This document shows, piece after piece, positions 35,179 to 44,193 of a stretch of 64,000 nt of DNA. Source of the stretch: JBHEBG01 sp046557915 (GTDB taxonomy: Bacteria; Bacteroidota; Bacteroidia; Flavobacteriales; Flavobacteriaceae); assembly GCF_046557915.1 (NCBI RefSeq), contig NZ_JBHEBG010000001.1:1-64000 (forward strand), read 5' to 3'. The notes beneath the pieces are model-generated. The model did no database searches. It was not told where the DNA came from and saw only the letters and a program-made list of their open reading frames with translations. Positions within the stretch are counted from its first letter, which is position 1, and the number at the start of each line of letters is the position of its first letter. Position numbers and translations under genes: made by a program.

Positions 35179-35658
35179 ATGGAAAAGGAAACAAGCCACC
35201 AAAAAATAAGTCATATTAAGCAAAGGGAAATTCAGGCGTCCATTGCAGTTCCTATTATCAACGGATTTATAAAAGAAATAGGAAAAGAACGTACGCTTCA
35301 AATTCTATCCCAGATAATAGAACAAGATGCCATAAATTCTGGCCATGAATTGGCAAGCCAATTTAAAGGAAACGGAATCAACGAACTATCACAGCTTGTA
35401 CGGGAAGTATGGTGCGATGAAGGGGCACTGGCTATTGAAATTCTGAAGGAGACCGAAAATGAATTTCATTTCAATGTAACCAAATGCCGTTATGCAGAAG
35501 TCTATAAAAAACTAGATGTACCAGAACTAGGCAAATGCCTTTCTTGCAATAGGGATTTCTCATTCAATAAAGGGTTTAATCCCGAAATAACATTAGAAAG
35601 AACGCAGACCATTATGGAAGGCGCAGATCATTGCAATTTCAGATATTCCAAACCATGA
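35179..35658 (+). CDS. L-2-amino-thiazoline-4-carboxylic acid hydrolase-like protein
   Basis: A 159-residue protein matching the ATC-hydrolase family. The family enzyme opens the thiazoline ring of ATC in a route to L-cysteine. Visible features include the helical N-terminus KQREIQASIAVPIINGFI, an EFHFNVTKCRYAEVYKKL segment, GKCLSCNRDF, and the end LERTQTIMEGADHCNFRY. The cysteines (CRY, CLSC, CNF) match the family's conserved positions. Its real substrate in this organism is unknown. Confidence 0.82.
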   Translation: MEKETSHQKISHIKQREIQASIAVPIINGFIKEIGKERTLQILSQIIEQDAINSGHELASQFKGNGINELSQLVREVWCDEGALAIEILKETENEFHFNVTKCRYAEVYKKLDVPELGKCLSCNRDFSFNKGFNPEITLERTQTIMEGADHCNFRYSKP

Positions 35659-35765
35659 AGGTCTTTCTATCAGCCAAAGCAGGTAAAATGCGCTAGAATT
35701 TAGAGGTATAAATCCACCGCATGTAACAACTAACACGTCCGTTCGTCCTATTAAAAACCAAAGAG

Positions 35766-36473
35766 ATGAACAACAGAAATAAAACAGCCAGACTTGCCGG
35801 ACTACTTTACTTAATCCTTGTTATTAGTGGAATTATAAATCTTATGTATATCCCTTCACAATTGATTGTTTGGGAAAGTCCCTCGGAAACCCTAGAAAAC
35901 ATTATAAACTCCGAATTGCTGTTTCGGCTAGGTATCATCAGTGGAATAGTAACTTTTTTAGCTTTTTTACTTCTGCCCTTGGCATTATATAAATTACTCC
36001 ATGAAGTGAACAAAACCAGTGCGGCCCTGATGGTGCTTTTTGCCATAACCAGTGTCCCCATTTCTTTTGTGAACATACTGCATAAATTTTCTATACTTAC
36101 ATTGATAAGCAAACCCAATTACCTAAAAGATGTAGATATCTCCGAAATTCAACAACAAACCATGTTTTACCTAGATCTATACAATAATGGCGTAGAAATT
36201 TCCCAAATATTCTGGGGCTTATGGCTATTGCCTTTTGGGTATTTGGTGTATAAATCGGGGTTTCTTCCAAAAATTTTCGGTATGCTGCTCATGGCAGGGT
36301 GCTTTGGATATTTAATTACATTTTTTGGTGATTTTCTATATCCCGACTTTCATAAAACCACCTTCTCCACAATTGTTGGGTTACCAGCATCAATAGGTGA
36401 AATAGGGATATGTTTGTGGCTTTTGATCGCCGGGGCACGAACTTTGAATTTTAGAAAAAAGCAGCTAACTTGA
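35766..36473 (+). CDS. DUF4386 family membrane protein
   Basis: A 235-residue integral membrane protein with six to seven helices. The start NRNKTARLAGLLYLILVISG is typical of DUF4386. Charged loops (KPNYLKDVDISEIQQQ) and the final helix pair (IGEIGICLWLLIAGAR) fit the family. No function is known. The next gene starts 3 nt after its stop and is therefore coupled. Confidence 0.87.
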   Translation: MNNRNKTARLAGLLYLILVISGIINLMYIPSQLIVWESPSETLENIINSELLFRLGIISGIVTFLAFLLLPLALYKLLHEVNKTSAALMVLFAITSVPISFVNILHKFSILTLISKPNYLKDVDISEIQQQTMFYLDLYNNGVEISQIFWGLWLLPFGYLVYKSGFLPKIFGMLLMAGCFGYLITFFGDFLYPDFHKTTFSTIVGLPASIGEIGICLWLLIAGARTLNFRKKQLT

Positions 36474-36476
36474 GGC

Positions 36477-37187
36477 GTGACCAAAAAATGCAAAACATAT
36501 TTCAACTGGAGCTCGGGAAAAGATGCTTCGTTAGCGCTTTACCATCTGCAAAAGGATGAAAAATTTAAGGTCGATAGATTACTTACCTCCATCAATACGC
36601 ATCATGATCGGGTTTCTATGCATGGCCTCCGAAGAGATCTGTTAATAAAACAGGCAAATGCTCTTGAACTTCCCGTAAGTTTTATTGAACTGCCAGAGGA
36701 GCCTACCATGGAAGTCTACAATGGGCAATTGACCCGGATAGTAAAAAACATGCAATCCCAGGGATATGCCCATTGCGGTTTTGGTGATATTTTTCTAGAA
36801 GATCTGCGTACTTATCGCGAAGAAAAATTAAGCCCTTATAACATCAAATGCCTCTTTCCATTATGGCAAAGAGATACCACAGAACTAATAAAGGAATTTT
36901 TGCGACTTGGTTTCAAGGCTATTGTCATTTGTATCAATGCCGATTTGTTGGATGTCTCTTTCGCGGGGCGCCAGATTGACGAGAACTTTTTAGATGACTT
37001 GCCGTCAAATGTAGATCCTTGTGGCGAAAACGGGGAGTTTCATACCTTTTGCTTTGATGGCCCAATTTTTTCCCATCCCGTAAAGTTTACTATTGGAGAA
37101 AAAGTGTATCGAGAATATAAAAGCCCTAAAGAAGGTGATGAAGGTAGTGTGGGTTTTTGGTTTTGCGATTTACTTGTAGATAATTAA
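36477..37187 (+). CDS. Diphthine-ammonia-ligase-like ATP-binding protein (GTG start)
   Basis: A 236-residue N-type ATP pyrophosphatase. The PP-loop SSGKDAS lies near residue 12 in YFNWSSGKDASLALYHL. Family blocks MHGLRRDLLIKQANAL, CGFGDIFLEDLRTYRE, and DPCGENGEFHTFCFDGPIF are all present. Archaeal and eukaryotic homologs amidate diphthine on EF2; bacteria lack diphthamide, so the bacterial role is unknown. The start is GTG at 36477, four bases after the DUF4386 stop, and the first ATG lies too far inside the PP-loop domain. Confidence 0.88.
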   Translation: MTKKCKTYFNWSSGKDASLALYHLQKDEKFKVDRLLTSINTHHDRVSMHGLRRDLLIKQANALELPVSFIELPEEPTMEVYNGQLTRIVKNMQSQGYAHCGFGDIFLEDLRTYREEKLSPYNIKCLFPLWQRDTTELIKEFLRLGFKAIVICINADLLDVSFAGRQIDENFLDDLPSNVDPCGENGEFHTFCFDGPIFSHPVKFTIGEKVYREYKSPKEGDEGSVGFWFCDLLVDN

Positions 37188-37219
37188 TGGGAGGTTTAAA
37201 CCGCAAATTATGGTAAAAA

Positions 37220-37260
37220 TTTGTATTTTATTTGATATATCAATTATATTTGTATCAAAT
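37220..37260 (+). promoter_or_regulatory. MarR promoter with overlapping palindromic operator-like sites
   Basis: TTTG (37220-37223), a 21-nt spacer and TATATTTG (37245-37252) fit a Bacteroidetes promoter. Two inverted repeats overlap it: TTGATATATCAA (37232-37243), a perfect 12-bp palindrome in the spacer, and ATTTG-TAT-CAAAT (37248-37260) over the -7 box and start region. The ATG of the MarR gene is at 37269. The placement is what an autorepressed MarR promoter would show. Confidence 0.65.
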
Positions 37261-37268
37261 AACAAAAC

Positions 37269-37703
37269 ATGAACTTAGGTCTAGCCCCAAAAACCGTTTT
37301 TTACACCATAGAACGCACAATAAAAAGCTACAGGAAGTTTTCACAAAAAAATATATCCAAAGTAGTAAGTGATATTACCATTGATCAAAAGTTGGTACTT
37401 CAGTATCTTAACGATTATCCAGAACTGTCCCAAAAGGAAATAGCGGAACTGGTTTTTAAGGATAATGCTTCCATGACACGTATGATCAACATCATGGTTA
37501 AAAAAAAATACCTGAAACGTTCAACGAATCTTAAAGACCGTAGAAGGTATAAAATTGAGATTACCCAAAAAGGAAACCAGGTACTGTCCAAATTGCCTAT
37601 GGTGATCAAAAGCAATAGAGAACAAGCGCTTACCGGGGTAACACAGGACGAATTGGTGCAACTGGAAAAAATATTGAACAAAATTTTATCAAACCTCAAA
37701 TAA
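37269..37703 (+). CDS. MarR-family transcriptional regulator
   Basis: A 144-residue winged-helix regulator. The HTH region is LSQKEIAELVFKDNASMTRM, followed by the wing KRSTNLKDRRRYKIEITQKG with the DxRxxR-type motif. It probably dimerises through N- and C-terminal helices and represses its own promoter at 37220-37260. The S41 protease gene starts 3 nt after its stop and so is probably under the same control. Confidence 0.9.
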   Translation: MNLGLAPKTVFYTIERTIKSYRKFSQKNISKVVSDITIDQKLVLQYLNDYPELSQKEIAELVFKDNASMTRMINIMVKKKYLKRSTNLKDRRRYKIEITQKGNQVLSKLPMVIKSNREQALTGVTQDELVQLEKILNKILSNLK

Positions 37704-37706
37704 CTT

Positions 37707-39035
37707 ATGAAGAATTACAAGACATTTTTGATTAGCGCATATTTAATTGGCCTTCACCATTTTGGATATGCGCAAAAAAAACCAGACCTACTTACGTCAT
37801 CCGAAAAAATAGAAACCACCAAATCCGTAGGAAGAATAATCAACGAAAACTATATATTTCCGGAAGTAGCCGATAAAATTGTTGCCCTGTTAGATGGCAA
37901 ATTAAAGAATGGCGAATATAAGGCGGTTAAAGACCCATCAGAATTTGCCGAGATGCTTACCAAAGATATCCAATCGTTTAACCACGATCGGCACTTAAGA
38001 GTGCTTTTTGAGCCTCAAAGAATTGCCGAACAAAAAAAAGTGATCAGTGCAGAGGACCGTTTACGGCTTGAACAAGACTATATCGAAGAACTTAAGAGGA
38101 AAAATTATTTTTTTAAAGAGGTGAAAATACTAGAGGGGAACATTGGCTACATAGATTTTAGGAGGTTCAGAGATCCCATATATGCCGCCCAAACTGCAAT
38201 TTCTGCCCTTAATTTCTTAAGTAATACAGAGGCAATTATTATAGATCTTAGATATAATGGAGGGGGGTCTCCAAAAATGGTACAACTTATTTCGAGTTAC
38301 TTTTTTGGAGACGAACCTGTTCATCTCAATTCTATCTACAAGCGAAAAAACAAGCAAGATAAACAGTATTGGACCCTACCTTATATTGATGGAAATAAAA
38401 ACCCCGATGCACATTTGTATATTCTCACCAGCAAAATGACCTTTTCCGGGGCCGAGGAATTTGCTTATAACCTAAAACACTTAAAACGGGCCATCCTTAT
38501 TGGTGAAAGTACCGGAGGAGGCGCTCATCCTGGAGGCCGGATTGCTGCCAACGACAAATTTAACGTTTGGACACCCACCGGACGTTCCATTAACCCCATC
38601 ACAGGAACCAATTGGGAAGGTGTGGGTGTAATACCCCATATCCAAACTTCTGCCCAGGAAGCCCTGTTGGCTGCGCATATAAAAGCTTTGGATTCGCTAA
38701 AAACCGAAAGTGAGGATCTAAATCAAAAAAAATATTATCAATGGCATCTGCAGATTTTAGAAGCCAAGAGAAAACCGGCAAGCGTTGCATTATCTACTTT
38801 AAAAACCTATGTTGGCGATTACGGCATCAGGAACATTAGTTTAGAAGACGGAAGCCTTTATTATCAAAGGAAAAACGCAACAAGGTATAAGTTGATCCCC
38901 GTAGATCAAACAACTTTTATCATGAATGAATTTCAGGATTTTAGAGTGCAGTTCTCAAAAAGCAACAATGAAGTTGTTGCCTTACTGGGACTAAATGAAG
39001 ATGGAACTTCAACAGAATACAAAAAGACCAAATGA
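37707..39035 (+). CDS. S41-family (C-terminal processing/tricorn-type) serine peptidase
   Basis: A 442-residue exported protein with a signal peptide (about 1-22, ending HFGYAQ). An N-terminal helical domain of the type seen in interphotoreceptor-retinoid-binding-like S41 proteins precedes the protease core. The core has IGYIDFRRFRDP, IIIDLRYNGGGSPKMVQLI, and the catalytic Ser in LTSKMTFSGAEEFAYNLK, followed by GESTGGGAHPGG. A C-terminal beta domain (about 365-440) follows. It probably cleaves peptides in the periplasm. It is coupled to MarR. Confidence 0.9.
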   Translation: MKNYKTFLISAYLIGLHHFGYAQKKPDLLTSSEKIETTKSVGRIINENYIFPEVADKIVALLDGKLKNGEYKAVKDPSEFAEMLTKDIQSFNHDRHLRVLFEPQRIAEQKKVISAEDRLRLEQDYIEELKRKNYFFKEVKILEGNIGYIDFRRFRDPIYAAQTAISALNFLSNTEAIIIDLRYNGGGSPKMVQLISSYFFGDEPVHLNSIYKRKNKQDKQYWTLPYIDGNKNPDAHLYILTSKMTFSGAEEFAYNLKHLKRAILIGESTGGGAHPGGRIAANDKFNVWTPTGRSINPITGTNWEGVGVIPHIQTSAQEALLAAHIKALDSLKTESEDLNQKKYYQWHLQILEAKRKPASVALSTLKTYVGDYGIRNISLEDGSLYYQRKNATRYKLIPVDQTTFIMNEFQDFRVQFSKSNNEVVALLGLNEDGTSTEYKKTK

Positions 39036-39195
39036 TAACCCCCCAACAATAATATACCATCACCGCGCAAGACTTTGCGAAACCTTTTGAGTTTGTTACC
39101 GCTTCTGTATTAAAACGAAATATCTACACAAGGGGTGCGCTCCTTTTTGCTAACTTAGTCCCTGCACTCTCAGAATCATTTGCAAAACAATAGTA

Positions 39196-39954
39196 ATGAA
39201 ATTTAAGCTGGTACCTATATTGGATAGGATGGAAGACCTCTACAAGTCGCCAAGGACCCATGAGCGATTTGAAAGGTACCTTTTTATGCTTCAAGGAAAA
39301 GAAAAAGGTGAAATGGTCTTACCGATTGCCGGTTACAACCCCATGGGCAAAGCAAACGTATTGCTAAAAATTCGGGAACTGAAAAAACTACAGGCCGAAC
39401 TTCTGATCGAAGAAACTTTGCAAAAAATCAACAATGATGTAAAAGGGAAGGTAAATAGGGAAATAGAGGTGGTCATTAATCTTGCCGATGATGTAGGGGG
39501 AGCTTGGTCTAACTTATATACAACCGACTTTTCAAGTAAATTTGACATAACCGCCTTATTAAAAAGAAACTTTTGCACCCCGTATTATTGGACCAGCGAA
39601 AACTATACGGAGGAACTAATTGTGCGCAGGGCGAAAGAATATGTCTTTCGGACCCTGTTTCGGGAAAATAATGGAAATCCAAAATCCTTAAAGGACCACC
39701 TACTGCAAGAGGTTTTTGTTCAAGATAAATGCAATAACAAAGAAAATAGGTATGTTCATGGCATTACCCATACCAAAATCGAAAAATTCTATTTGGAACA
39801 CGCAAAATCTAAGGATTACAATCTAATATTCAACTTCTTTTATGGAGATGAGGCTTCAAGATCATTAGAATATGCCTGCTGGGGAATAAAAAGATTTGCG
39901 GGTTTTGAATATGCAAAATACGTATCAAAAAGTGAAAAGGATCTTACTTTTTAG
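39196..39954 (+). CDS. Uncharacterised protein at the head of the molybdate operon
   Basis: A 252-residue soluble protein that I do not recognise. It has an N-terminal RMEDLYKSPRTHERFERYL segment, IAGYNPMGKAN, a central DDVGGAWSNLYTTDF, and YYWTSENYTEE. The residues are rich in aromatic and acidic groups without membrane helices or a signal peptide. It overlaps the modA start by 44 nt and lies in the same direction, so it is part of the operon. A role in molybdenum handling or in regulation is an inference from position. Confidence 0.7.
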   Translation: MKFKLVPILDRMEDLYKSPRTHERFERYLFMLQGKEKGEMVLPIAGYNPMGKANVLLKIRELKKLQAELLIEETLQKINNDVKGKVNREIEVVINLADDVGGAWSNLYTTDFSSKFDITALLKRNFCTPYYWTSENYTEELIVRRAKEYVFRTLFRENNGNPKSLKDHLLQEVFVQDKCNNKENRYVHGITHTKIEKFYLEHAKSKDYNLIFNFFYGDEASRSLEYACWGIKRFAGFEYAKYVSKSEKDLTF

Positions 39955-40702
39955 GAGTATACCTCTTATCCTAGTTCTCTTGTCCGTAGCTTGCGCCGAT
40001 CGGAAAGGAAATAATACCGTTATGGTTGCCACATCGGCCAACATGCAATTTACCATGACCAAAATTGTCGATAAATTTTATGAAAAAACAGGTATCGATG
40101 TAACACTGATCGTTAGCTCATCGGGTAAACTTACCGCTCAAATTAAAGAGGGCGCACCGTATGATGTGCTGGTTGCAGCAGATATGAAGTACCCTGTGGA
40201 AATATTTAACAGCGATCTTGCCGAAACATCCCCAAAAACTTACGCCTACGGCAAGTTGGTGCTTTGGTCTATGAAAGATAGTATTAACCCTTCAATTGCC
40301 ATGCTCTCCGATGATACCGTTTCCCACATAGCTTTAGCCAATCCCAAAACAGCGCCATACGGAATTGCCTCGGCAGAAGTGTTGAACCATTACCAAATTT
40401 ATGATGAATTGGAAGGTAAGCTGGTTTTTGGGGAAAGTATTGCACAAACCAATCAGTTTATAACCTCTGGAGCGGCAGAAGTAGGGTTTACTGCCATGTC
40501 TGTAGTGTTATCACAAGAAATGAAGGATAAGGGAAAGTGGGTAGCCCTAGACGCCTCCTCCTATACCCCTATTGAGCAGGGTATTGTCCTCATTAAACGC
40601 GGCAAAGACAAAAATAAAGCCGCAAGGCGGTTCTACGAATTTATTTTTTCGGAAGAAGCAAAAAAGATATTGATGAATTTCGGATATTCGGTAGATGAAT
40701 AG
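39911..40702 (+). CDS. modA: Molybdate ABC transporter substrate-binding lipoprotein ModA
   Basis: A 263-residue periplasmic molybdate-binding protein. The frame opens at 39896, but the Met at 39911 gives a clean lipoprotein signal with the Cys in LVLLSVACAD. The mature start VMVATSANMQFTMTKIVDKF and the oxyanion-binding SSSGKLTAQIKEGAPYDVL are typical, as are ANPKTAPYG and VGFTAMS. It delivers molybdate or tungstate to ModB. The stop overlaps the downstream TOBE gene by 8 nt. Confidence 0.93.
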   Translation: MQNTYQKVKRILLFRSIPLILVLLSVACADRKGNNTVMVATSANMQFTMTKIVDKFYEKTGIDVTLIVSSSGKLTAQIKEGAPYDVLVAADMKYPVEIFNSDLAETSPKTYAYGKLVLWSMKDSINPSIAMLSDDTVSHIALANPKTAPYGIASAEVLNHYQIYDELEGKLVFGESIAQTNQFITSGAAEVGFTAMSVVLSQEMKDKGKWVALDASSYTPIEQGIVLIKRGKDKNKAARRFYEFIFSEEAKKILMNFGYSVDE

Positions 40703-41099
40703 GCTTCAAGGAAATATAGCCGATATAGAAACAAGCGGCAATTTGTCCGTGGTTTCGGTAACAATTAATGACCAGGTTTTGCTAAAAGCCATTGTTGTGG
40801 AGACTCCGGAAACGGCCACCTATTTACGGATGAGCAACCAAGTTTCCGTGCTGTTCAAAGAGACCGAAGTTATTCTTGGTACTGGCGAAAACCATACCAT
40901 TAGTGTACAGAACAAAATACGCGGAAGTATAATAAATATAGATAAAGGGACACTTTTAAGCAAGGTACGGCTAAATACCGTTGCAGGTGAGATTACAGCT
41001 ATTGTAAGTACGGCCGCTGTGATAGAACTTAACCTTAAATTACAACTGAATGTTACTGCAATAATTAAGTTAAATGAGATGATGCTTTCAGAATTATGA
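40695..41099 (+). CDS. Stand-alone double-TOBE molybdate-binding protein
   Basis: A 134-residue cytosolic protein built from two TOBE/Mop-like halves: MNRLQGNIADIETSGNLSVV to about residue 65, and NKIRGSIINIDKGTLLSKVR to the end. Mop proteins bind molybdate and buffer or sense it. It lies between modA and modB, overlapping both (8 nt and 4 nt), so it is translated with the transporter. It may be a molybdate store or a regulator without a DNA-binding domain. Confidence 0.85.
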   Translation: MNRLQGNIADIETSGNLSVVSVTINDQVLLKAIVVETPETATYLRMSNQVSVLFKETEVILGTGENHTISVQNKIRGSIINIDKGTLLSKVRLNTVAGEITAIVSTAAVIELNLKLQLNVTAIIKLNEMMLSEL

Positions 41100-41767
41100 A
41101 TTGGGACCCACTATTTGTAACGTTTAAATTGGCCTTGATAACGACCGTTATTCTTTTGGTTTTATCAATTCCTTTGGCGTATTGGCTTGCCTATTCAAAA
41201 TCGCGTATTAAGCCAGTCATTGAAACTTTGGTCAGTATGCCCCTAGTTTTACCTCCTACGGTGTTGGGGTTTTATTTTTTGGTGGCGTTCAGCCCAAACA
41301 ATGCTTTTGGCAATTGGTTAAACGATTGGTTAGGTATTAAATTGGTGTTTTCCTTTCCCGGCTTGGTCATTGCATCGATCATATATAGTTTGCCCTTTAT
41401 GGTGCATCCCATTCAATCAGGGCTATCGGGGATTCCAACTTCCTTAAAAGAAGCTGCTTATGTTATGGGAAAATCCAAATTCAGTACCTTAAAAAACGTA
41501 TTGCTGCCCAATATTAAACCTTCTTTGCTTACAGGTGTAGTTCTTGCCTTTGCGCATACAGTTGGGGAATTTGGGGTGGTTCTGATGATTGGAGGAAACA
41601 TTCCCGGGAAAACAAAAGTTGCTTCAATTGCCATTTATGATGAAGTGGAGGCATTGAACTATGATGCGGCCAACTACTATTCCTCAATACTTTTTGTAAT
41701 TACCTTCTGTATTCTTCTTTTGGTCTATTTAATAAACGGAGGCTACATAAAACGCTTTTGGAAATGA
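41096..41767 (+). CDS. modB: Molybdate ABC transporter permease ModB
   Basis: A 223-residue inner-membrane permease with five helices. The family start FKLALITTVILLVLSIPLAYW and the VSMPLVLPPTVLGFYFL block are present. The EAA loop GIPTSLKEAAYVMGKSKFST and GEFGVVLMIGGNIPGKTKVA complete it. It overlaps the TOBE gene by the ATGA pattern, and its own stop overlaps modC in the same way. Confidence 0.93.
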   Translation: MNWDPLFVTFKLALITTVILLVLSIPLAYWLAYSKSRIKPVIETLVSMPLVLPPTVLGFYFLVAFSPNNAFGNWLNDWLGIKLVFSFPGLVIASIIYSLPFMVHPIQSGLSGIPTSLKEAAYVMGKSKFSTLKNVLLPNIKPSLLTGVVLAFAHTVGEFGVVLMIGGNIPGKTKVASIAIYDEVEALNYDAANYYSSILFVITFCILLLVYLINGGYIKRFWK

Positions 41768-42639
41768 TCTTGATCAACATACAAAAAGATTTGCATGCAG
41801 CTAGCGGCGATATGACTCTCCGTTTAGACCTTCATATTAAACCGGGGCAGCTGGTTACGCTATATGGATCATCGGGTGCAGGTAAAACCTCCATGCTAAG
41901 AATCTTGTCCGGTTTGTTAAAGCCAGAAAAAGGAACAATTACGGTGAATGGAAAAGTATGGTTCGATGCCGAAAAGAAAATCAACCTAAAACCCCAAGAA
42001 CGTAACATTGGCTATGTATTTCAAGATTATGCCTTGTTTCCCAATATGACGGTTTTACAAAATCTTGAATTTGGTTTGATTAAAAATAAAGACCATAAGA
42101 TTGTATCAGAACTCATCGCCATTATGGAGTTGGGAGACTTACAACATCGAAAACCAGAGACACTTTCGGGAGGACAAAAACAACGTGTAGCTTTGGCAAG
42201 GGCCTTGGTACAACAACCCGATATATTGTTGTTAGACGAACCGCTTTCGGCCCTAGATGTAAAGATTCGGCTGAAGCTCCAGGATCATATCTTGCAGGCA
42301 CATCGTAAATTTGGGCTCACTACGATATTGGTCAGTCATGATATCGGTGAGATCCACAAACTCTCGGATTGGGTCTTTGTCTTGGAAAACGGTGAATTGG
42401 TGCAAGAAGGCAGTCCTTCCGAAGTCTTTGTGAATGAAAAGATCAGTGGTAAATTCCAATTTAAGGGCGAGGTGCTAAAAATAGAGCAAGAAGAGGTGGT
42501 TTTTAGCGTAACGGTGCTCATTCAGAACGAAGTAGTTAAGGTTATAGCTCTAGAAGCGGAAATAAAAGACCTAAAAGTTGGCGATAAAGTTATTGTCGCC
42601 TCCAAAGCCTTTAATCCGGTTATTTATAAAATTGATTGA
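41764..42639 (+). CDS. modC: Molybdate ABC transporter ATP-binding protein ModC
   Basis: A 291-residue ATPase. Walker A is GSSGAGKTS, the Q-loop is in YVFQDYALFPNM, the signature LSGGQKQRVALARAL, and Walker B DILLLDEPLSALD. A short C-terminal TOBE-like region (about 225-290) follows. ATG at 41764 overlapping the modB stop (ATGA) is chosen over the Met two codons upstream. It powers molybdate uptake with ModB. Confidence 0.93.
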   Translation: MILINIQKDLHAASGDMTLRLDLHIKPGQLVTLYGSSGAGKTSMLRILSGLLKPEKGTITVNGKVWFDAEKKINLKPQERNIGYVFQDYALFPNMTVLQNLEFGLIKNKDHKIVSELIAIMELGDLQHRKPETLSGGQKQRVALARALVQQPDILLLDEPLSALDVKIRLKLQDHILQAHRKFGLTTILVSHDIGEIHKLSDWVFVLENGELVQEGSPSEVFVNEKISGKFQFKGEVLKIEQEEVVFSVTVLIQNEVVKVIALEAEIKDLKVGDKVIVASKAFNPVIYKID

Positions 42640-42686
42640 GGCCGCGCTTTGTTGTACACGCACGTTTTTTAGAAATAGCCCACCAA

Positions 42687-44033
42687 CTATGCGGACATCG
42701 TATCCAAGACCGGTGATACTTTGTGCTTTACCCTAAGAAAGTTAATCAACATTAAAAGGGTTATAATCAAAAAGATGATTGCGCCAATCAAAAAAACTAT
42801 AGTATTGATACGTTCAAAAAGAATACCTCCCAATACCAGTCCAAACATACTGGCCATACTGCCCATACTATTACCATAACCTTGTATGGCACCTTGCATC
42901 TGGGGACTTCCTGTACGGGCCAATAGTGATAAAAAACTGGGCCACATTAATCCATTTCCAATAGAAAAAGCCGTATTGGCCACATATAAAAGAACAACCT
43001 GTTGTATGGAAAGCAACGCAAAGCCTCCTGCGATGAAAAGGGAACCTACCAAAATTAAAGATCGATTAGGGACTCTACTGGAGAGTACCGAAAGTACGGG
43101 CCCTTGCACCAAAATCATTATACCGCTAGAGTATGCCAGAAATAAGCCCAAATCAATAGCGGTCCATTCTAAAACAGTATTAGCATATATGGGCAAACCT
43201 GCATAAAAAAGGCTAAAGCCCAAAAAGGTAAGGAAATACACACTGTACAATAAGGGAATCCCGGGTTGCCTTAAGATGGTTGCCCACCCTTTTTTCTCCG
43301 GGTTGGCCTCTATATCGCCATCCAAATAACAATCTTTGTGCTCTACCTGAAAAAAACGACGGAAAGAACTTGTCCTTAATGGTCCTGTATCCACCACACA
43401 GGGGTTACTCTCTTTTAGACGTGTATTGATCACAAAAATGGCGATTAGGGAAATTACTGCTGCCAATAACAAGGGCAACACTTCGCCCAAAAAGGTAGAG
43501 GCCAGCACTCCGGCCACCGCTGGGCCCAACACAAAGCCAGTACTTGTGGAAGCACCCATTTTTCCAAAATTCCTATCCCTGTCCTCATCTGTGGAGATAT
43601 CTGATAAATAAGCGTTTGCGACTGAGACATTACCTCCTGTAAAGCCATCGAAAATGCGTGCAACAAAAATGGTTATCAAGGGTAAGGTCATTACATAACT
43701 CCCCGTAAAATCTGTATGCTGAGACCACAATTCGGTCTTGGGCAGCATAAAGGCCAGCAAAAAGAGCAGCCATGCCACAAAGGTGCCCAACTGACTTATT
43801 ACCAACACTTTTTTCCTTCCAATACGATCGGACAAACTTCCCAGTATAGGAGCTCCGATAAACTGAAAAAAAGGATACATGGCCCCCAAAATGCCATATA
43901 TAAATCCGTTTCCGCCCATATCTACAACAATAAAAATTAGTATGGGAATAACGATACTATATCCAAGTATGCCAATAAAGTTGACCAAGAGGATAGGAAA
44001 TATTTTTGACGGAATAATGGTGGATAACTTCAT
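42687..44033 (-). CDS. MFS exporter, Tet/TCR-type
   Basis: A 448-residue major facilitator with twelve hydrophobic helices. The helix 2-3 loop GSLSDRIGRKKVLVISQLGT is the MFS motif A as in tetracycline-resistance-type drug/H+ antiporters, and GPAVAGVLAS in helix 5 fits the drug-efflux motif C. A charged 40-residue central loop contains EHKDCYLDGDIEANPEKKG. It is convergent with the mod operon. The substrate is unknown. Confidence 0.88.
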   Translation of the reverse strand: MKLSTIIPSKIFPILLVNFIGILGYSIVIPILIFIVVDMGGNGFIYGILGAMYPFFQFIGAPILGSLSDRIGRKKVLVISQLGTFVAWLLFLLAFMLPKTELWSQHTDFTGSYVMTLPLITIFVARIFDGFTGGNVSVANAYLSDISTDEDRDRNFGKMGASTSTGFVLGPAVAGVLASTFLGEVLPLLLAAVISLIAIFVINTRLKESNPCVVDTGPLRTSSFRRFFQVEHKDCYLDGDIEANPEKKGWATILRQPGIPLLYSVYFLTFLGFSLFYAGLPIYANTVLEWTAIDLGLFLAYSSGIMILVQGPVLSVLSSRVPNRSLILVGSLFIAGGFALLSIQQVVLLYVANTAFSIGNGLMWPSFLSLLARTGSPQMQGAIQGYGNSMGSMASMFGLVLGGILFERINTIVFLIGAIIFLIITLLMLINFLRVKHKVSPVLDTMSA

Positions 44034-44193
44034 AACTCAGCTCCTTTGGAGATATCCTAAAAGTAATGAATTAACAAAGGGTAATCAATGTAGGTATTTA
44101 AATTTGGCAACACCGAAATTATTGTGCAATATCCCGTGGCTATCAGGAGTGACGGCATCAGAGGCTAAGTCTTCTTACAACGGTACAATTTGA

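Noticed and set aside
39036..39195. Molybdenum-cofactor riboswitch before the mod operon
   Set aside because: I could not find the conserved Moco riboswitch core. Only weak short inverted repeats are present.
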